Numbered from the stretch's first letter, positions 34,906 to 45,336 are shown. The stretch: DNA of 64,000 nt from Scolanthus callimorphus (GCA_033964015.1 CM066915.1:7427575-7491574); one strand, 5' to 3'. The notes: a model not told the origin generated them from the letters alone. Made by a program: numbers and translations.

Positions 34906-35826
34906 AATAATAATAATATACATTTATATAGCGCTTATACGACCGTTCTAAGCGCTTTACAACTAGAATGACATAAATAAAATGAAAAATTATAATATAG
35001 TTAAAACAAAATAAAAATGTGTAAAATCGTAACACTTAATGAAATAAAAAAGAGAAATGGCAATTACATGAAGTGTAAAATAATATAAGGTAAAAACAGG
35101 GTAAAAATAAGTAAAAATCATAAAAAAACTAAGATAATACTAATTAAAATGGAGCCTAAAAAGATGAGTTTTCAGCTTAGATTTAAATTCTGTTATGCTC
35201 CCTGCACCCCTTACACTCGATGGGAGCTCATTCCAGAGCATGGGTGCGTTTGTAGAAAATGCCTTGTATCCATAAGATTTCAGATTAAAAGAGGGTAAGT
35301 TTAGTTTGACTGCATCATAGGAGGAGCGTAAATTTCTGGCTGGTTTGTAGACCAACAAAAGATATTTTAGATAAGGAGGAGCTAAGTCATTTAAACATTT
35401 GAAGGTGATTAAATTTATCTTGAAAATTATTCTTAGCTCAACTGACAGCCAATGTAGGTCTTTAAGGACAGGAGTAATTCGATCATATTTACTTGCCTTG
35501 ACAGTAATACGCGCTGCAGCATTTTGAACCCTTTGTAGTTTGGCAATTAATTTTTGGGGCATAGCATAGAGAAGGGAGTTACAGTTGTCCAATTTCGAAA
35601 GAACTAGGGCAACCACTAGAGTTTTGGTTGTCTCAAGTGATAAGCAATTACGTATTTTAGCTATATTGCGTAAATTATAAAATGAGGATTTTACAACAGC
35701 ATCTACATGTTTGGAAAGAGACATAGTCTCGTCAAATATGACACCGATGTTTCGAGCATGTTTGGACGGGAAGATGGTGTCGCTGCCTACAGAGAGAGAC
35801 GTCAAAGGCAGATGGGGACAAAATGA
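34906..35826 (-). mobile_element. Young 5'-truncated LINE in the minisatellite
   Basis: The 3' end on the minus strand is the (ATT)n tail at 34906-34917, preceded by a hairpin-like GCGCTTATACG..AAGCGCT. An uninterrupted minus frame covers 35140-35826. The flanks share ATGAT (34900-34904 and 35826-35830), a possible target duplication inside a minisatellite unit. Confidence 0.85.
35140..35826 (-). pseudogene. LINE ORF2 C-terminal part, intact frame
   Basis: It reads ARNIGVIFDETMSLSKHV, LSKLDNCNSLLYAMP, LQRVQNAAARITVKASKYDR, LKDLHWLSVELRI, KCLNDLAPPYLKYLL, MLWNELPSSVRG and FKSKLKTHLFRLHFN. This is the C-terminal region of a CR1/L2-like ORF2. No stop occurs over about 228 codons, so the copy is recent, but the polymerase core is missing. 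The frame is extended upstream by satellite sequence, which is not part of the protein. Confidence 0.85.
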
Positions 35827-36335
35827 TGCATGTTCTTCTATAGTAGCCATGATGCATGTTCTTGTACAGTAGCCATGATGTATGTCCTTGTACAGTAGCC
35901 ATGATACATGTTCTTGTACAGTAGCCATGATACATGTTCTTGTACAGTAGTCATGATACATTCTTGTACAGTAGCCATGATACATGTTCTTGTACAGTAG
36001 CCATGATACATGTTCTTGTACAGTAGTCATGATACATCTTCTATTACAGCAGCCATGATACATGTTCTTGTACAGTAGCCATGATACATATTCTTCTACA
36101 GTAGCCATGATACATGTTCTTCTACAGTAGCCATGATACATGTTCTTGTACAGTAACCATGATACATGTTCTTGTACAGCTTAGTCATGATACATGTTCT
36201 TGTACAGTAGTCATGATACATGTTCTTGTACAGTAGCCATGATACATGTTCATGTTCTTGTGCAGCTTAGTCATGATACATGTTTATGTACAGTAGTCAT
36301 GAAATATGTTCGTGTACAGTAGTCATGATACATGT
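35827..36335 (-). repeat. 26-bp minisatellite, block 3
   Basis: About 18 units of the same repeat. It is cut at 36336 by MITE M1 and resumes at 36637-36705 with two to three degenerate units. Confidence 0.9.
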
Positions 36336-36636
36336 CAGTGGCGGATCCAGGACTTTAAGAGGGGTGGGGGTTCATTTTGGCAGATGAAGTGCAACGTATG
36401 AAGAAACATTCTATACCAATCCTTCTCTGATGTCCGTGGCCCTCTCACGAGGCGAAATCGTGGTTGCTACATCATGAATTTAATATACTGGTATACATTG
36501 GGTCACATAAAACATCATTAAAGAAAAGAACCACTCTGGAATGACCAAAAGTCTTTAGCGAACCGATCCCAAAAAAATCGGTTCGTTGGGAGAGGGGTTC
36601 ATTTGCACCCAATGAACTTCCCTAAATCCGCGCCTG
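36336..36636 (+). mobile_element. MITE family M1, copy 2
   Basis: Begins CAGTGGCGGATCCAGG and ends AAATCCGCGCCTG. The body matches 11801-12062, with an extra 40 bp near 36465. It is inserted in the minisatellite. Confidence 0.8.
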
Positions 36637-37084
36637 CACGTTCCTATACAGTAGACATGATGATGTATGTTCTTTGTACAGTAGTCATGATACATGTTCC
36701 TGTTTCGATATGACCGTTATGGAAGGGGTAAAAAAAAAATTTCAGTAGCACTTCACAGTAGCGCAATCGTAAATGCACTGCAATAGGATGAAATAAACAT
36801 ATTACGAGTATTAATCTGTACCAAGGGTTCATCAATAGGGGCGTTCCTCTGATATATATTCTTGATAAACCTAGTTAGATTGGTATTTAGTCTTGTTCTT
36901 TGCCGCTGCGATCAGTGATTGCACGTGCATATCTGTTGGAGATGGCAGGCGTATGTAAAGCTACTGAAAAAATGAATTTTATTGGCTAGAAAAACAAACC
37001 TCTATCTAGGTCTATCAAAATACTTTATCGATAGGGCAATACCAGAGAGGGATGCCCCTATTTATGAGCGCCTGTCTGTAGTAC

Positions 37085-37130
37085 ATCATATGCAATAAAA
37101 ATTTGGTAATAAAGTTGTTGTTGTTGTAAT
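37085..37130 (+). mobile_element. LINE-type 3' tail
   Basis: GCAATAAAAATTTGGTAATAAAG is followed by (TTG)n. This is the usual 3' tail form of a LINE. The upstream body (36710-37085) has no recognisable frame. Confidence 0.45.
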
Positions 37131-37504
37131 TGCGTTCTATACTTTAAATCGTAATTCCATTCCATTCCTCTCGTCGTCATCCTTCGCCACGCTTCACTTT
37201 TAAAAACCGCAATGAACTGAAATAAGAACTGGAACCAGAGAGAGGATCACAAGGTGGCTCGCGACAGTGTTTTGGAAAGGAATTTCGCAACCATGGACAG
37301 CTGCTTCGTCCTTTCTTGCAAAATAAATGCCGTCGGTTAGCCATACTAACCTTTCAATGTGTCATTCTCTTTTCAATGTGTCATTCTCTGTTCCAAGTTG
37401 TTCCTGTTTTTGTAGCTTCTGAATATTCTTATATCAAACTGATTGCCTTTCAGCATTTTAACGCAGGAAACAATCTGTGTTTTTATTTCTTGAAGTATAA
37501 AAAT

Positions 37505-37580
37505 GACATTTGCAATTTTCATAATTCTGCGAACGTTACCGACCAACAAACTACGGCTTTGGCTTCCGTCAATCAAACGA
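37505..37580 (+). repeat. Short dispersed repeat S, copy 3
   Basis: TTTGCAATTTTCATAATTCTG and GGCTTCCGTCAATCAAACGA match copies 1 and 2. It lies about 380 bp upstream of the gene C first exon. Confidence 0.5.
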
Positions 37581-37956
37581 GTGAACAATCTCGGTGATTT
37601 TACGGAGGCTTTGATAGGTTAAGTGCTTCTCATAGTAAAACCTAATATTTTCACTCATCATTATTTTTTCTTTACATTTGACTTGAAGAAAACAAACTAT
37701 CACGGTATTTGGTGATGAAAAAGAAATTGTAACTTGAAAGAGACTTTCTCTCGTTCTGGTGTTGATGAACTTCTTGGTACCATTATTTGTATAGAAAACA
37801 CATTAAATTGCAATAAACATCTCATTGTATAAACGCTACAAAAAGTAATAATTCATATCATGTTCAAAAGCAGGGATGGTGAAACTGCATCAGAACTGAT
37901 TGAAGTCAGGTACAAGATTTCAGATATTTTCAAAGGATGTTTTAAACCTTTCAAGC

Positions 37957-38074
37957 ATGTTTTGTGGGTTCATGTTAGGGGTGGCCGTTTTCACCTGCTC
38001 AGTTTGGCATGTGTGCTTGGGTATCGAAGACCTAGATTCAGTGCAGAGGAAGAGGAATTTTGAAAAGATGGAAG
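37957..38074 (+). CDS. Gene C exon 1: signal peptide exon, orphan
   Basis: It reads MFCGFMLGVAVFTCSVWHVC, then LGIEDLDSVQRKRNFEKME, with donor GTGAGT at 38075 and phase 1 out. This parallels gene B exon 1 (CLGIEDGDSVKNRDFKRME), so it is the first exon of a third paralogue. No PAN or later exon was found on the plus strand downstream in the window. Either intron 1 is very long (the retroelements at 40-55 kb lie there) or the gene is truncated. Confidence 0.65.
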
Positions 38075-39487
38075 GTGAGTATAGACACAAGGACATAAGG
38101 AATATCTTCTTACACCACTTTTTATTGACATGAGTGTTTTACTTGGAATTTTTTTATTCATACATCCCATACGAAACTACCGACGGGACCTGGGTGGCAT
38201 ATTTTCCATCTCCACTTGTGAGGATATCGGTAAAAATAAGGCACTTTGAGAACAATTTTTTTTATCATTTTTGAGTATAATTACACGGTGGTTTGAAGAT
38301 AGTTTTCGGAAAAAGTCGTCTGTTGTCTTGTCACAGGAGGTCTGTTGAGTAACTTCTGCAGCACTGACCTCTGGTGGCCCTGATGTGAAATTTTGAAATT
38401 TGAAATTTCGTACAAGAACTGGGGAAAAAATTGCAAACAATTTTCTGCTTTGGAGAGAAACGTCATGTTTGCTTAGTAATTTGTGCTGTACCCGGTTTGC
38501 GGGGAAAAAGATGTAAAATCGTTCTACAAACGACTTTTTCAAATATTATCATAACAACGTTTAATATTTTTCTGTTCTGGTATTAAAACATATATACCTT
38601 GCTGGCTGGAAAAATTGAACAGGGTTCTTCTGGTGAAAAAATAACTCAAGATGCCTCCTGGAAAAAAGGAACAGATAACATTTTTCCAGGAATTTAAGCA
38701 AACAAAGACGTTTAACATACCAGGAACGTCAACTCTCCCGTTTTGGCCGGGAGTCTAATGATTTTTCGCTCTGTCTTCCAGGGAAACATTCAAGACGACT
38801 GTCAATTCATTCCATAATTCTGCTAGCTCTGTACCGACTTCCCTGAATCCAATATGCATCTAAGCTTCCCGGTATCAATACCTCAGCAGTCATGTTTGTG
38901 ATTGCTAAGTGTTAGAGTTGTGATCGAAGGAAGCTGTTAAACACGGTATTTTGACTGTGTAAAAATTAATGTTTTCTCCAATAAATACACCCACGGTAGA
39001 TTTCTTATTGTCATATAATTTCCATTATCAGGATTTATTGATATTGTCCTGAAGTAGCCAGGGATAACCATTTTTACCACTCACCCACCTTACAAAAGAG
39101 AGAGAAATACAGCAAAACAATATGTTCAGTGATTCAATGCAAATACAAATATTGCATGATCTAGGGAAGACATACACACAGTTTATACATATTATTTTAC
39201 ATGGCACAAAGCGGGTTTGACTGGGACAAAAGTTTAATTCGTTGTTTACAGTTTTGAGTCCATCGTAACTATCCATTAGTGGAGATGACAGTCATTAGGG
39301 GCAAAGTCAGCTCCGAGTTTCAGGCAGTTATCACAACCGTTAATCAGTAGTATAATGACATATTTTAAGAGAATGAAAGTATTACCTCCCCGGCTCGTGC
39401 AATTTTGATACATTTTGAAAAACCCACTCGTGCAAATAAATTCCATATTGAACTCGAAGTCGTATGATTCCTTATTAACTTAATTTC

Positions 39488-39722
39488 CAGAACACGGATA
39501 TTATTACTAATTAGTATAGGATTTCGTGAATACGGATATTATTACTAATTAGTAGAAGATTTCCTGGACACGAATATTATTACTAATAAGTATAAGATTT
39601 CCTGGACACGGATATTATTACTAATTAGTACAAGATTTCCTGGACACGGATATCATTACTAATTAGTACAAGATTTCCTGGACACGGATATCATTACTAA
39701 TTAGTACAAGATTTCCTGGACG
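39488..39722. repeat. 38-bp minisatellite at the FAS1 stop codon
   Basis: About six units of (GGATATTATTACTAATTAGT + ACAAGATTTCCTGGACAC). The last partial unit is the end of the FAS1 coding exon: on the minus strand the unit contains GTCCAGGAAATCTTGTACTA plus A, which is V-Q-E-I-L-Y-stop. Confidence 0.85.
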
Positions 39723-40014
39723 TCTTTAGGGAGAAGTACAGTGTCTATGACGTGTACTACATCATTAGTGACAGGCGCGTCAGGGTAGACCACCAGAGCG
39801 TTATTAACATGCACCCCGCTCTTGTCCACTCGAATGGTGACGTCATCACCAGTCAAGGTCTTCACCGACATGTCGTCAGACAGGCCTGCAGAACAGAAGG
39901 TCCCGGGTATCACGTGATATTTAAGGATCTTCGTCAGGAGTGGCTTGTTTTTCAGGATCTCCTCTAGTGTTTCTTTCGGAATTTTAGCGAAGGCTTCATT
40001 GGATGGCGCGAACA
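39701..40014 (-). CDS. Fasciclin (FAS1) domain protein, C-terminal exon
   Basis: The minus-strand acceptor TTTTCAG lies just above 40014 and the stop TAA is at 39701-39703. The exon holds nearly a full FAS1 domain: VFAPSNEAF (H1 motif), ILKYHVIPG (YH motif) and DAPVTNDVVHVIDTVLLP (H2 motif). FAS1 proteins are secreted or membrane-anchored adhesion proteins. The upstream exon was not found; a retroelement begins 44 bp away at 40058 and may have separated it. The exon looks intact. Confidence 0.8.
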
Positions 40015-40057
40015 CTGAAAAGAAAAAAAGCACATGAAAATTCAAGATAACCTTCTT

Positions 40058-40124
40058 TAAATACACAACGACTCGATGGGGGCAAATGGGTCTTTATTCC
40101 TGTAAGACCGACGCGATTACCCCC
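40058..40124 (-). repeat. Split direct repeat B2
   Basis: A 67-bp copy beginning TAAATACACAACGACTCGAT and identical to 40311-40377. It is the outer 3' end of the Ngaro-like element. Confidence 0.9.
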
Positions 40125-40132
40125 TAAGGGGT

Positions 40133-40310
40133 AAAAAAATAATAATAATAATTCAATCTAATGGTGTAACAACTCGCACGGCTAAGAGCACTGACTACAC
40201 GCTGGCCGGTAAGACTGTGCAATGACCTTTCTACCCTAGATATAATTGGTTACTAATCAGTTACTCCCTGCTTGATATTTAATCATGATAAACAAAGGTC
40301 TATCACTCAC
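40133..40310 (-). repeat. Split direct repeat A2
   Basis: Made of AATAATAATAATTCAATCT and a 151-bp block starting AATGGTGTAAC. Both parts recur at the 5' end (44033-44057 and 45186-45336), where they are separated by an insert. Confidence 0.9.
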
Positions 40311-40377
40311 TAAATACACAACGACTCGATGGGGGCAAATGGGTCTTTATTCCTGTAAGACCGACGCGATTACCCCC
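40311..40377 (-). repeat. Split direct repeat B1
   Basis: Identical to 40058-40124. It lies just downstream of the recombinase stop. Confidence 0.9.
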
Positions 40378-40403
40378 AAACCCCCCAAAGAGTCGTTGCT
40401 GAG

Positions 40404-41310
40404 TCAATGAGAGATAGCCTTTCCCATCACGTTGACTGCTTGAATTTTGTATTGAAGGGAATAATCAAGGTATCGTTCGTACGCATTTGAACGCCAGTCA
40501 CCCTGTAGTTTAATGTATTCAGCGGGCACTCTGCTGTGTAAAGCAAACATCGCACCCCCTCGTCTGAAGGAGTGTCCTGAATATAGGCTACTATCAATGC
40601 CACTAATGTCAAGACAATGTTTTAGCTTGCGAGTAAATGATGCGTAAGTTAGAGCCACTAGTTGAGTTCCGGAGAGATAGGTGAAGGCGGGCCGCAATAC
40701 GATATGCCTGCTAGATCGTAAGCACGTAATACAACTGTGTGTGGACAAAGAGGGGAGTTGTGAACCCTTGGCACAGGAACTAACAATGTTCGGTCGCGGT
40801 ACTGGATAGTTTTAGACCAGTGGACCACTAGGAGGAGGCCCCACTTGCACACGCGCACGTCACACTCTCGCAAATGCTTCGTAGGGTCAAATTGTTCTTC
40901 TGAGGGAATAAGCAGGTTAGATTTCCGAAAAAAGGAGAAAAACGCGATTAAGCAAGCGGCCCAGAAGGTTGCGTCCAGGGAGACCGCCATATCGAGGTGC
41001 CCGAAAATCTTGAGGAGAATCTGAGGCGTTATGGGTAGTTTCTGATTAACCTGTTTAGGCGCTTAATACCGCGCATCAGTAGGTCTTTCTGATATTTGAA
41101 GAGCGGGTTCTGAAGAGGGTTTGGGAATCCGTATTGCAGGTGTATAATCCTCACAACGTTCAGATAGCCAGGAATACTGCTAGACGATAAGGTTCTCGCC
41201 AAGAACACCACGTACCGAAGCAAGGATCGCGCGTCGCTCGGTACGGGAGTATAGCCAAAGTACAGGCAGAAGCGAAGATATGCACGAAGTTGCGATCTGT
41301 ATGTTGTCAC
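40404..41310 (-). pseudogene. Ngaro-like tyrosine recombinase
   Basis: Three frames make up one recombinase. 41029-41310 has TYRSQLRAYLRFCLYFGYTP (core-binding). 40658-40990 has FFSFFRKSNLLIP, with the first catalytic Arg. 40404-40748 has SGHSFRRGGAMFA (HxxR) and YERYLDYS, with the Tyr nucleophile. The catalytic residues are present, but two frameshifts prevent a continuous protein. Confidence 0.85.
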
Positions 41311-41591
41311 GGTTGACTGGGCGAATGCGCGAGCTCGATACTTCCTGAGCTCGGCATCGAGTGCTTGTTCTTGAGCAGTGACTGCGCCTGTGGGGGTAGA
41401 GAGGCGAAAGCATCACGGGAGAGGTTCGGTTGTATGGGCTCTGTAGTTTCTTGCTGGAGGAAAATTTCGCTGTGCGCTGGGGTGTGGAGGCGTGAGATAG
41501 CGTCAGCTATGGAGTTAGAGGCAGTGGGAATAAAGCGAGCTGTTAATCGAAATTGAAGGTGGCAGAAAGCCGAAACAAGCGCCGTAACCAT
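41307..41591 (-). pseudogene. Ngaro-like linker between RNase H and recombinase
   Basis: FIPTASNSIADAISRL completes RNase H, and the remainder is a Q/S-rich linker. It is in a different frame from both neighbours. Confidence 0.65.
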
Positions 41592-41917
41592 TGCATTACC
41601 AAAGGGTTATGAGAGGTTCCCTTGTTGACTGCGCTCAAAATTGTTGTGTTATCGGAGCGCACACAAATCCATTTTTCTCTTAGGTTGTGTTTCCATCTTT
41701 CAACAGCGACTAAAACCGTGAATGTCTCCAGTAAGTTAATGTGCGCTGACATAAGTTCGGGATAATCCGCAGCCCAGTTAATATAGAACCAATCCCCGCT
41801 AAAGAAACCACCACCTCCCACAAGGCAAGCGTCTGTAGAAAATTCCGCAAGGGGGATTGGTTCAGATTCAACAAAGAATGTTTTGCCATTAAAAACAGAG
41901 ATAAAATCCGCCACCAA
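41543..41917 (-). pseudogene. Ngaro-like RNase H
   Basis: It reads EFSTDACLVGGGGFFSGDWF, HINLLETFTVLVAVERW and CVRSDNTTILSAVNKGTS, the RNase H core with D..E..D. It follows reverse transcriptase after a frameshift. Confidence 0.8.
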
Positions 41918-42831
41918 ATCAGGTCCGAACGCAATCCCGCAGTAAGACGTATATGGTGATGTGGGCGAGCAGTACTGTTAATTTTGTCAATAAGGCGCCT
42001 TAGAAAGGTTCGTCCGCCGAAAACTACGCGCGCTGCAAAGTTCAGCTTCCCAACAAGAGATTGTAAATCGCGTTTAGTGATTGTTCGCTTGGCCATTGTT
42101 TCAGAAAGTAAGTTTCGCATTTCGCGGAGCTTGCTGTCGGGCAACGTGAGTTGCCTAAGCACGCTATCAATTTCAATCCCAAGGAAAGTTAATCGCTGAC
42201 AGGGTTCAATCGCTTTGTCCCAGTTAATCGTTAATCCGAGCTCACGGAGGAGGTTAATAAGATCGTTATACGCGCGCCTGCACTCCTGTTCGGTATCGCC
42301 TATGATTAGGAAATCATCGAGATAGGCAAGGATCCGCTTGTGACCTCGTCGGTCCATCTTTCTTGTCACTGCTTGAGTCAATCTATGAAATATTTCAGGA
42401 CTTTTGGAACTTCCAAAAGGCAATTTGCAATCATATAAGTAGGTTGGGCTGTCATCACCGGTGAAAGTCCACGCGAGGCCTGTTGCGCCATAATTTGACG
42501 GGTGAATCGGAACGTGGCGATACGCGCTTTTCAAATCAAGCTTTGCGAGATAGGCATTAGGGTTAATGAGAGAAACAGCTTTTTCCACAGTGACGAAAGA
42601 GATGTGAGATGCATCATCGTTATAAGAATTAACATTCCCGATAGCAGGCCTGCTGCAATCGTGAAGGAGGCGAATATCAGCAGAGTTTGATTTAGGTACA
42701 GCTCCTAACGCGCTGATAATGGGTGGTTTAGAGTGGGAGATTATATAGTTGTTGTCGCGTATTTCGCCACGGATGGTTTGTTCGACCTTGTGGCGCACGT
42801 CATGACCTGTGGCTGATCTGTAATTCGTCAT
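41905..42831 (-). pseudogene. Ngaro-like reverse transcriptase
   Basis: Motifs in order are ALGAVPKSNSADIRLLHDCS, LAKLDLKSAYRHVPIHP, LPFGSSKSPEIFHRLTQAV, the catalytic YLDDFLIIG, and LTFLGIEID. It is in one frame through KLNFAARVVFGGRTFLRRL and then shifts near 41910. The N-terminal link to gag (42832-42993) has no clear frame. Confidence 0.9.
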
Positions 42832-42993
42832 CTCGACGGGCTTGAGGTTGCTGTCACGTGAAATAATCCTAAATCCTTCTGTTATGCCGGATAGTAGAAA
42901 GTCGCGGTCGCTGTCGCTAGCTAAATTGGTTGTCCATGCGTCTAAATTAAGAGAATGAGAGTGCAGTTCTGTAGGAGTCGTCCATGTAGGTAG

Positions 42994-43521
42994 TCAAGCG
43001 GAGTGGGTAAGAGAAGTCGTGGTGTGTTGGTGTTGCGGGTGTGCCTGGTTACAATTAGTAACTAAACAGATATGCTGATATCGACAGTTAGGCCAATTGC
43101 ATCCTGATAGGGAGTTAAACTGACGACAGATGTTAACAGTACGAGTAGTTGCTACACGAGGAGTGTTAGAAGGCTTGCTGTTATCTTTAGGGAGATTAGG
43201 GGAGTTTTGTGCCTGGCGCCGCCTGATAAGAAACCGAGTGTGAAGATGCTGCGAATCGCTACCCCATCTAAATAGGAATTTATGCTGAAGCTTCCTGTAT
43301 TCGTTATCGTATAACAGAATTGAGGCCAATGTATGCGATTCCAAAAGCTCGGCTATCTTCACGGTGTACGATAAATAATCAGAGATTTGGTTCCCCTTGA
43401 GTTTACCCGTCTCGACCAGCTCGTGCATGATACGAGCATTCGCCGCTACCCACATCGATAAAGAAATTTGGTCAAGCTTTGGCTTTGCCCGTGAGGTGCG
43501 CAAAACAATGCGAGCGCCCAC
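42994..43521 (-). pseudogene. Ngaro-like gag C-terminal part with zinc finger
   Basis: It reads ISLSMWVAANARIMHELVE, YRKLQHKFLFRWGSDSQHL, then CRQFNSLSGCNWPNCRYQHI followed by CLVTNCNQAH, a CCCH-type knuckle often found in this gag family. It continues 43559-44026 after the frameshift. Confidence 0.75.
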
Positions 43522-43558
43522 GGGTCCGCCAAGTTCTTGGTCGTCGGCGGTATCGTCA

Positions 43559-44026
43559 TCATAAAGCGTGGATACATAGTCTGGTATCAGTAAGGGCTTT
43601 TAATGTCTCGCCTCCTTTCTTGAACTTTGATGCGCCAAGAAATACTTGGGGATCGTTGTCGAGCCTTTCCATAGGAGCGGAGACGCCTGTGGCTGGTTCG
43701 GTCACTCCCAGGGTTAGCAGTGGGTCATCCATACTTATCCCTTCTATTTTTTTCAAGAGCTCTTCCAGTCCCGCATCTTTCGCTAGAGATTTTGTTGTTA
43801 CCTCACTTTTTGGTTCTACGGAAGCCGGTTCACTCTGGCTCGTAAGCTTGGCGAGGGCCTTCTCTAGGAGCTTTCGTTGCCCCAGAGAGAGCGACAAGGA
43901 CTCGATATCCTTATTTGAAAGCATTTGTAGGGCCCCGTCATCTTCGAGGTCGTTCTCATGGAGCTTTTTGATTGTGGCCTCCTTAAGACCACTAGCGGCG
44001 CACCAGGAATCAAAAGAAAAAGCCAT
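43559..44026 (-). pseudogene. Ngaro-like gag N-terminal part, SAM-like
   Basis: It starts MAFSFDSWCAASGLKEATIK and continues KLHENDLEDDGALQMLSNKD, a SAM-domain-like helical start common in DIRS/Ngaro gag proteins. The frame is lost at GGETLKAL by an apparent single extra C; the next frame continues the protein. Confidence 0.7.
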
Positions 44027-44063
44027 TTGCTTAAAAATAATAATAATAATTCAATCTTTACTA

Positions 44064-44205
44064 CTTACTAACCGATGGTGAGGTCATTACGGGAAATATC
44101 AAACCGAAGCTTTGGTGTATCAACCGAGCCGTCTTCGGCGAGGTTGATGCACCAAAGCTGAGGTTTGATATTTCCCGTAATGACCGAACGGCAGAGGTTA
44201 GTAAG
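44064..44205. repeat. Hairpin, about 60-bp arms
   Basis: CTTACTAACC..GAGGTCATTACGGGAAATAT at 44064 is inverted up to 44205, with a small loop at GCCGTCTTCGGCG. GAGGTCATTACGGGA recurs at 45092, near the end of the adjoining element. Confidence 0.8.
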
Positions 44206-44209
44206 TTGT

Positions 44210-45185
44210 TTATTATATGGCACTTTTCTCAAACTTTTTGCGAACCGGAAGTCGCCTCGTACATTTTCCCGCCGAAGTAACTCAAAAAACACGCGCCCCG
44301 CGTCGACTCGCTCGACAAGAAACCCGTGTTTGAAAACCATGTCACATTTGCTCAAAAGTGATCAATCTCTTACTAGTATGGATGTCAAAATACTTCGGAA
44401 TCAATTCTTTTATAGATATTTTCGAGAACATGCTTCACTTGAACAATGGACTTAAACTTGAGCTTGTAACGCTTTCAAGAGAAACATCTTTAGTTTCGCA
44501 AAAGCTGGAAAGCTGCAAAACGTGTTCTTCGAAAACGCATTTTCAGATCTACACTAAACAGGGAGTCAGAACTGGATTCAACAGCATTGATAATAACAGA
44601 AAATTGCAATGTTATTTAGCCGACTGTATATTGAGGAATGGGTTTTGTGCAAAAGCGGATGTCAAGTAAAAATGAATTCTACTCAACGAGATGGAGAAAG
44701 AAATATCAACGACATCAGTTCGGTAAGCACAAAGTTTGAACTCGCTTTCTGTTATTATTTTTAGCTTCCAAGTTTCTTGAATTCTTAATAAATTTTGACT
44801 TTATATGTAGCTTTTACCTTTTGCTGCTATTAGGCTCCCTGTAGTTTTCATTTTCTCCGGATAGACCCGAATTCATAGCTTAGAGTAACTTTTTTGGCTC
44901 TGCTTTGCCTTTTGTAAACAGGTCATTTCTGATATTCAGGCCTTTATTTTCCTATTGTCACATGTTTAAGATTTGTATTACAAGAGACAAATACTGTGTC
45001 AAGTATTCTTTGTTGTGAATTTCGCTGAAAATCTTTTTTTTTTTTACTTTTATTTGAAGGAGATTCGAATTTTTGCGAGTCGTGAACTGCGAGGTCATTA
45101 CGGGATTTCTGAGAGGTCATGCCGGGATTTTCTTGACCTCGAAACAGCCAATCAGAGCGCGCGTACTATCGTTGCCATATAATAA
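44210..45185 (+). mobile_element. Element H, full-length copy inserted in Ngaro repeat A1
   Basis: The 13-bp ends TTATTATATGGCA (44210) and TGCCATATAATAA (to 45185) are perfect inverted repeats. The body matches the two separate halves at 4950-5465 and 10180-10628. With the adjacent hairpin it separates the two parts of A1. No transposase frame, so it is non-autonomous. Confidence 0.7.
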
Positions 45186-45336
45186 AATGGTGTAACAACT
45201 CGCACGGCTAAGAGCACTGACTACACGCTGGCCGGTAAGACTGTGCAATGACCTTTCTACCCTAGATATAATTGGTTACTAATCAGTTACTCCCTGCTTG
45301 ATATTTAATCATGATAAACAAAGGTCTATCACTCAC
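45186..45336 (-). repeat. Split direct repeat A1, outer part
   Basis: A 151-bp copy of 40160-40310; no difference seen by eye. Confidence 0.9.

Larger units (their letters stand above)
40058..45336 (-). mobile_element. DIRS/Ngaro-like tyrosine-recombinase retroelement with split direct repeats
   Basis: In minus orientation the order is: A1 (45336-45186 plus 44057-44033, split by an insert), gag-like frames, reverse transcriptase, RNase H, tyrosine recombinase, B1 (40377-40311), A2 (40310-40133), B2 (40124-40058). B1 and B2 are identical over 67 bp, and the 151-bp part of A1 and A2 appears identical. This A1-B1-A2-B2 layout is the known hallmark of Ngaro/PAT-type elements. No aspartic protease or DDE integrase is seen. 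Several single-base frameshifts break the genes. Confidence 0.9.

Noticed and set aside
43479..44081. 200-codon plus-strand frame
   Set aside because: Opposite-strand shadow of the Ngaro-like gag.
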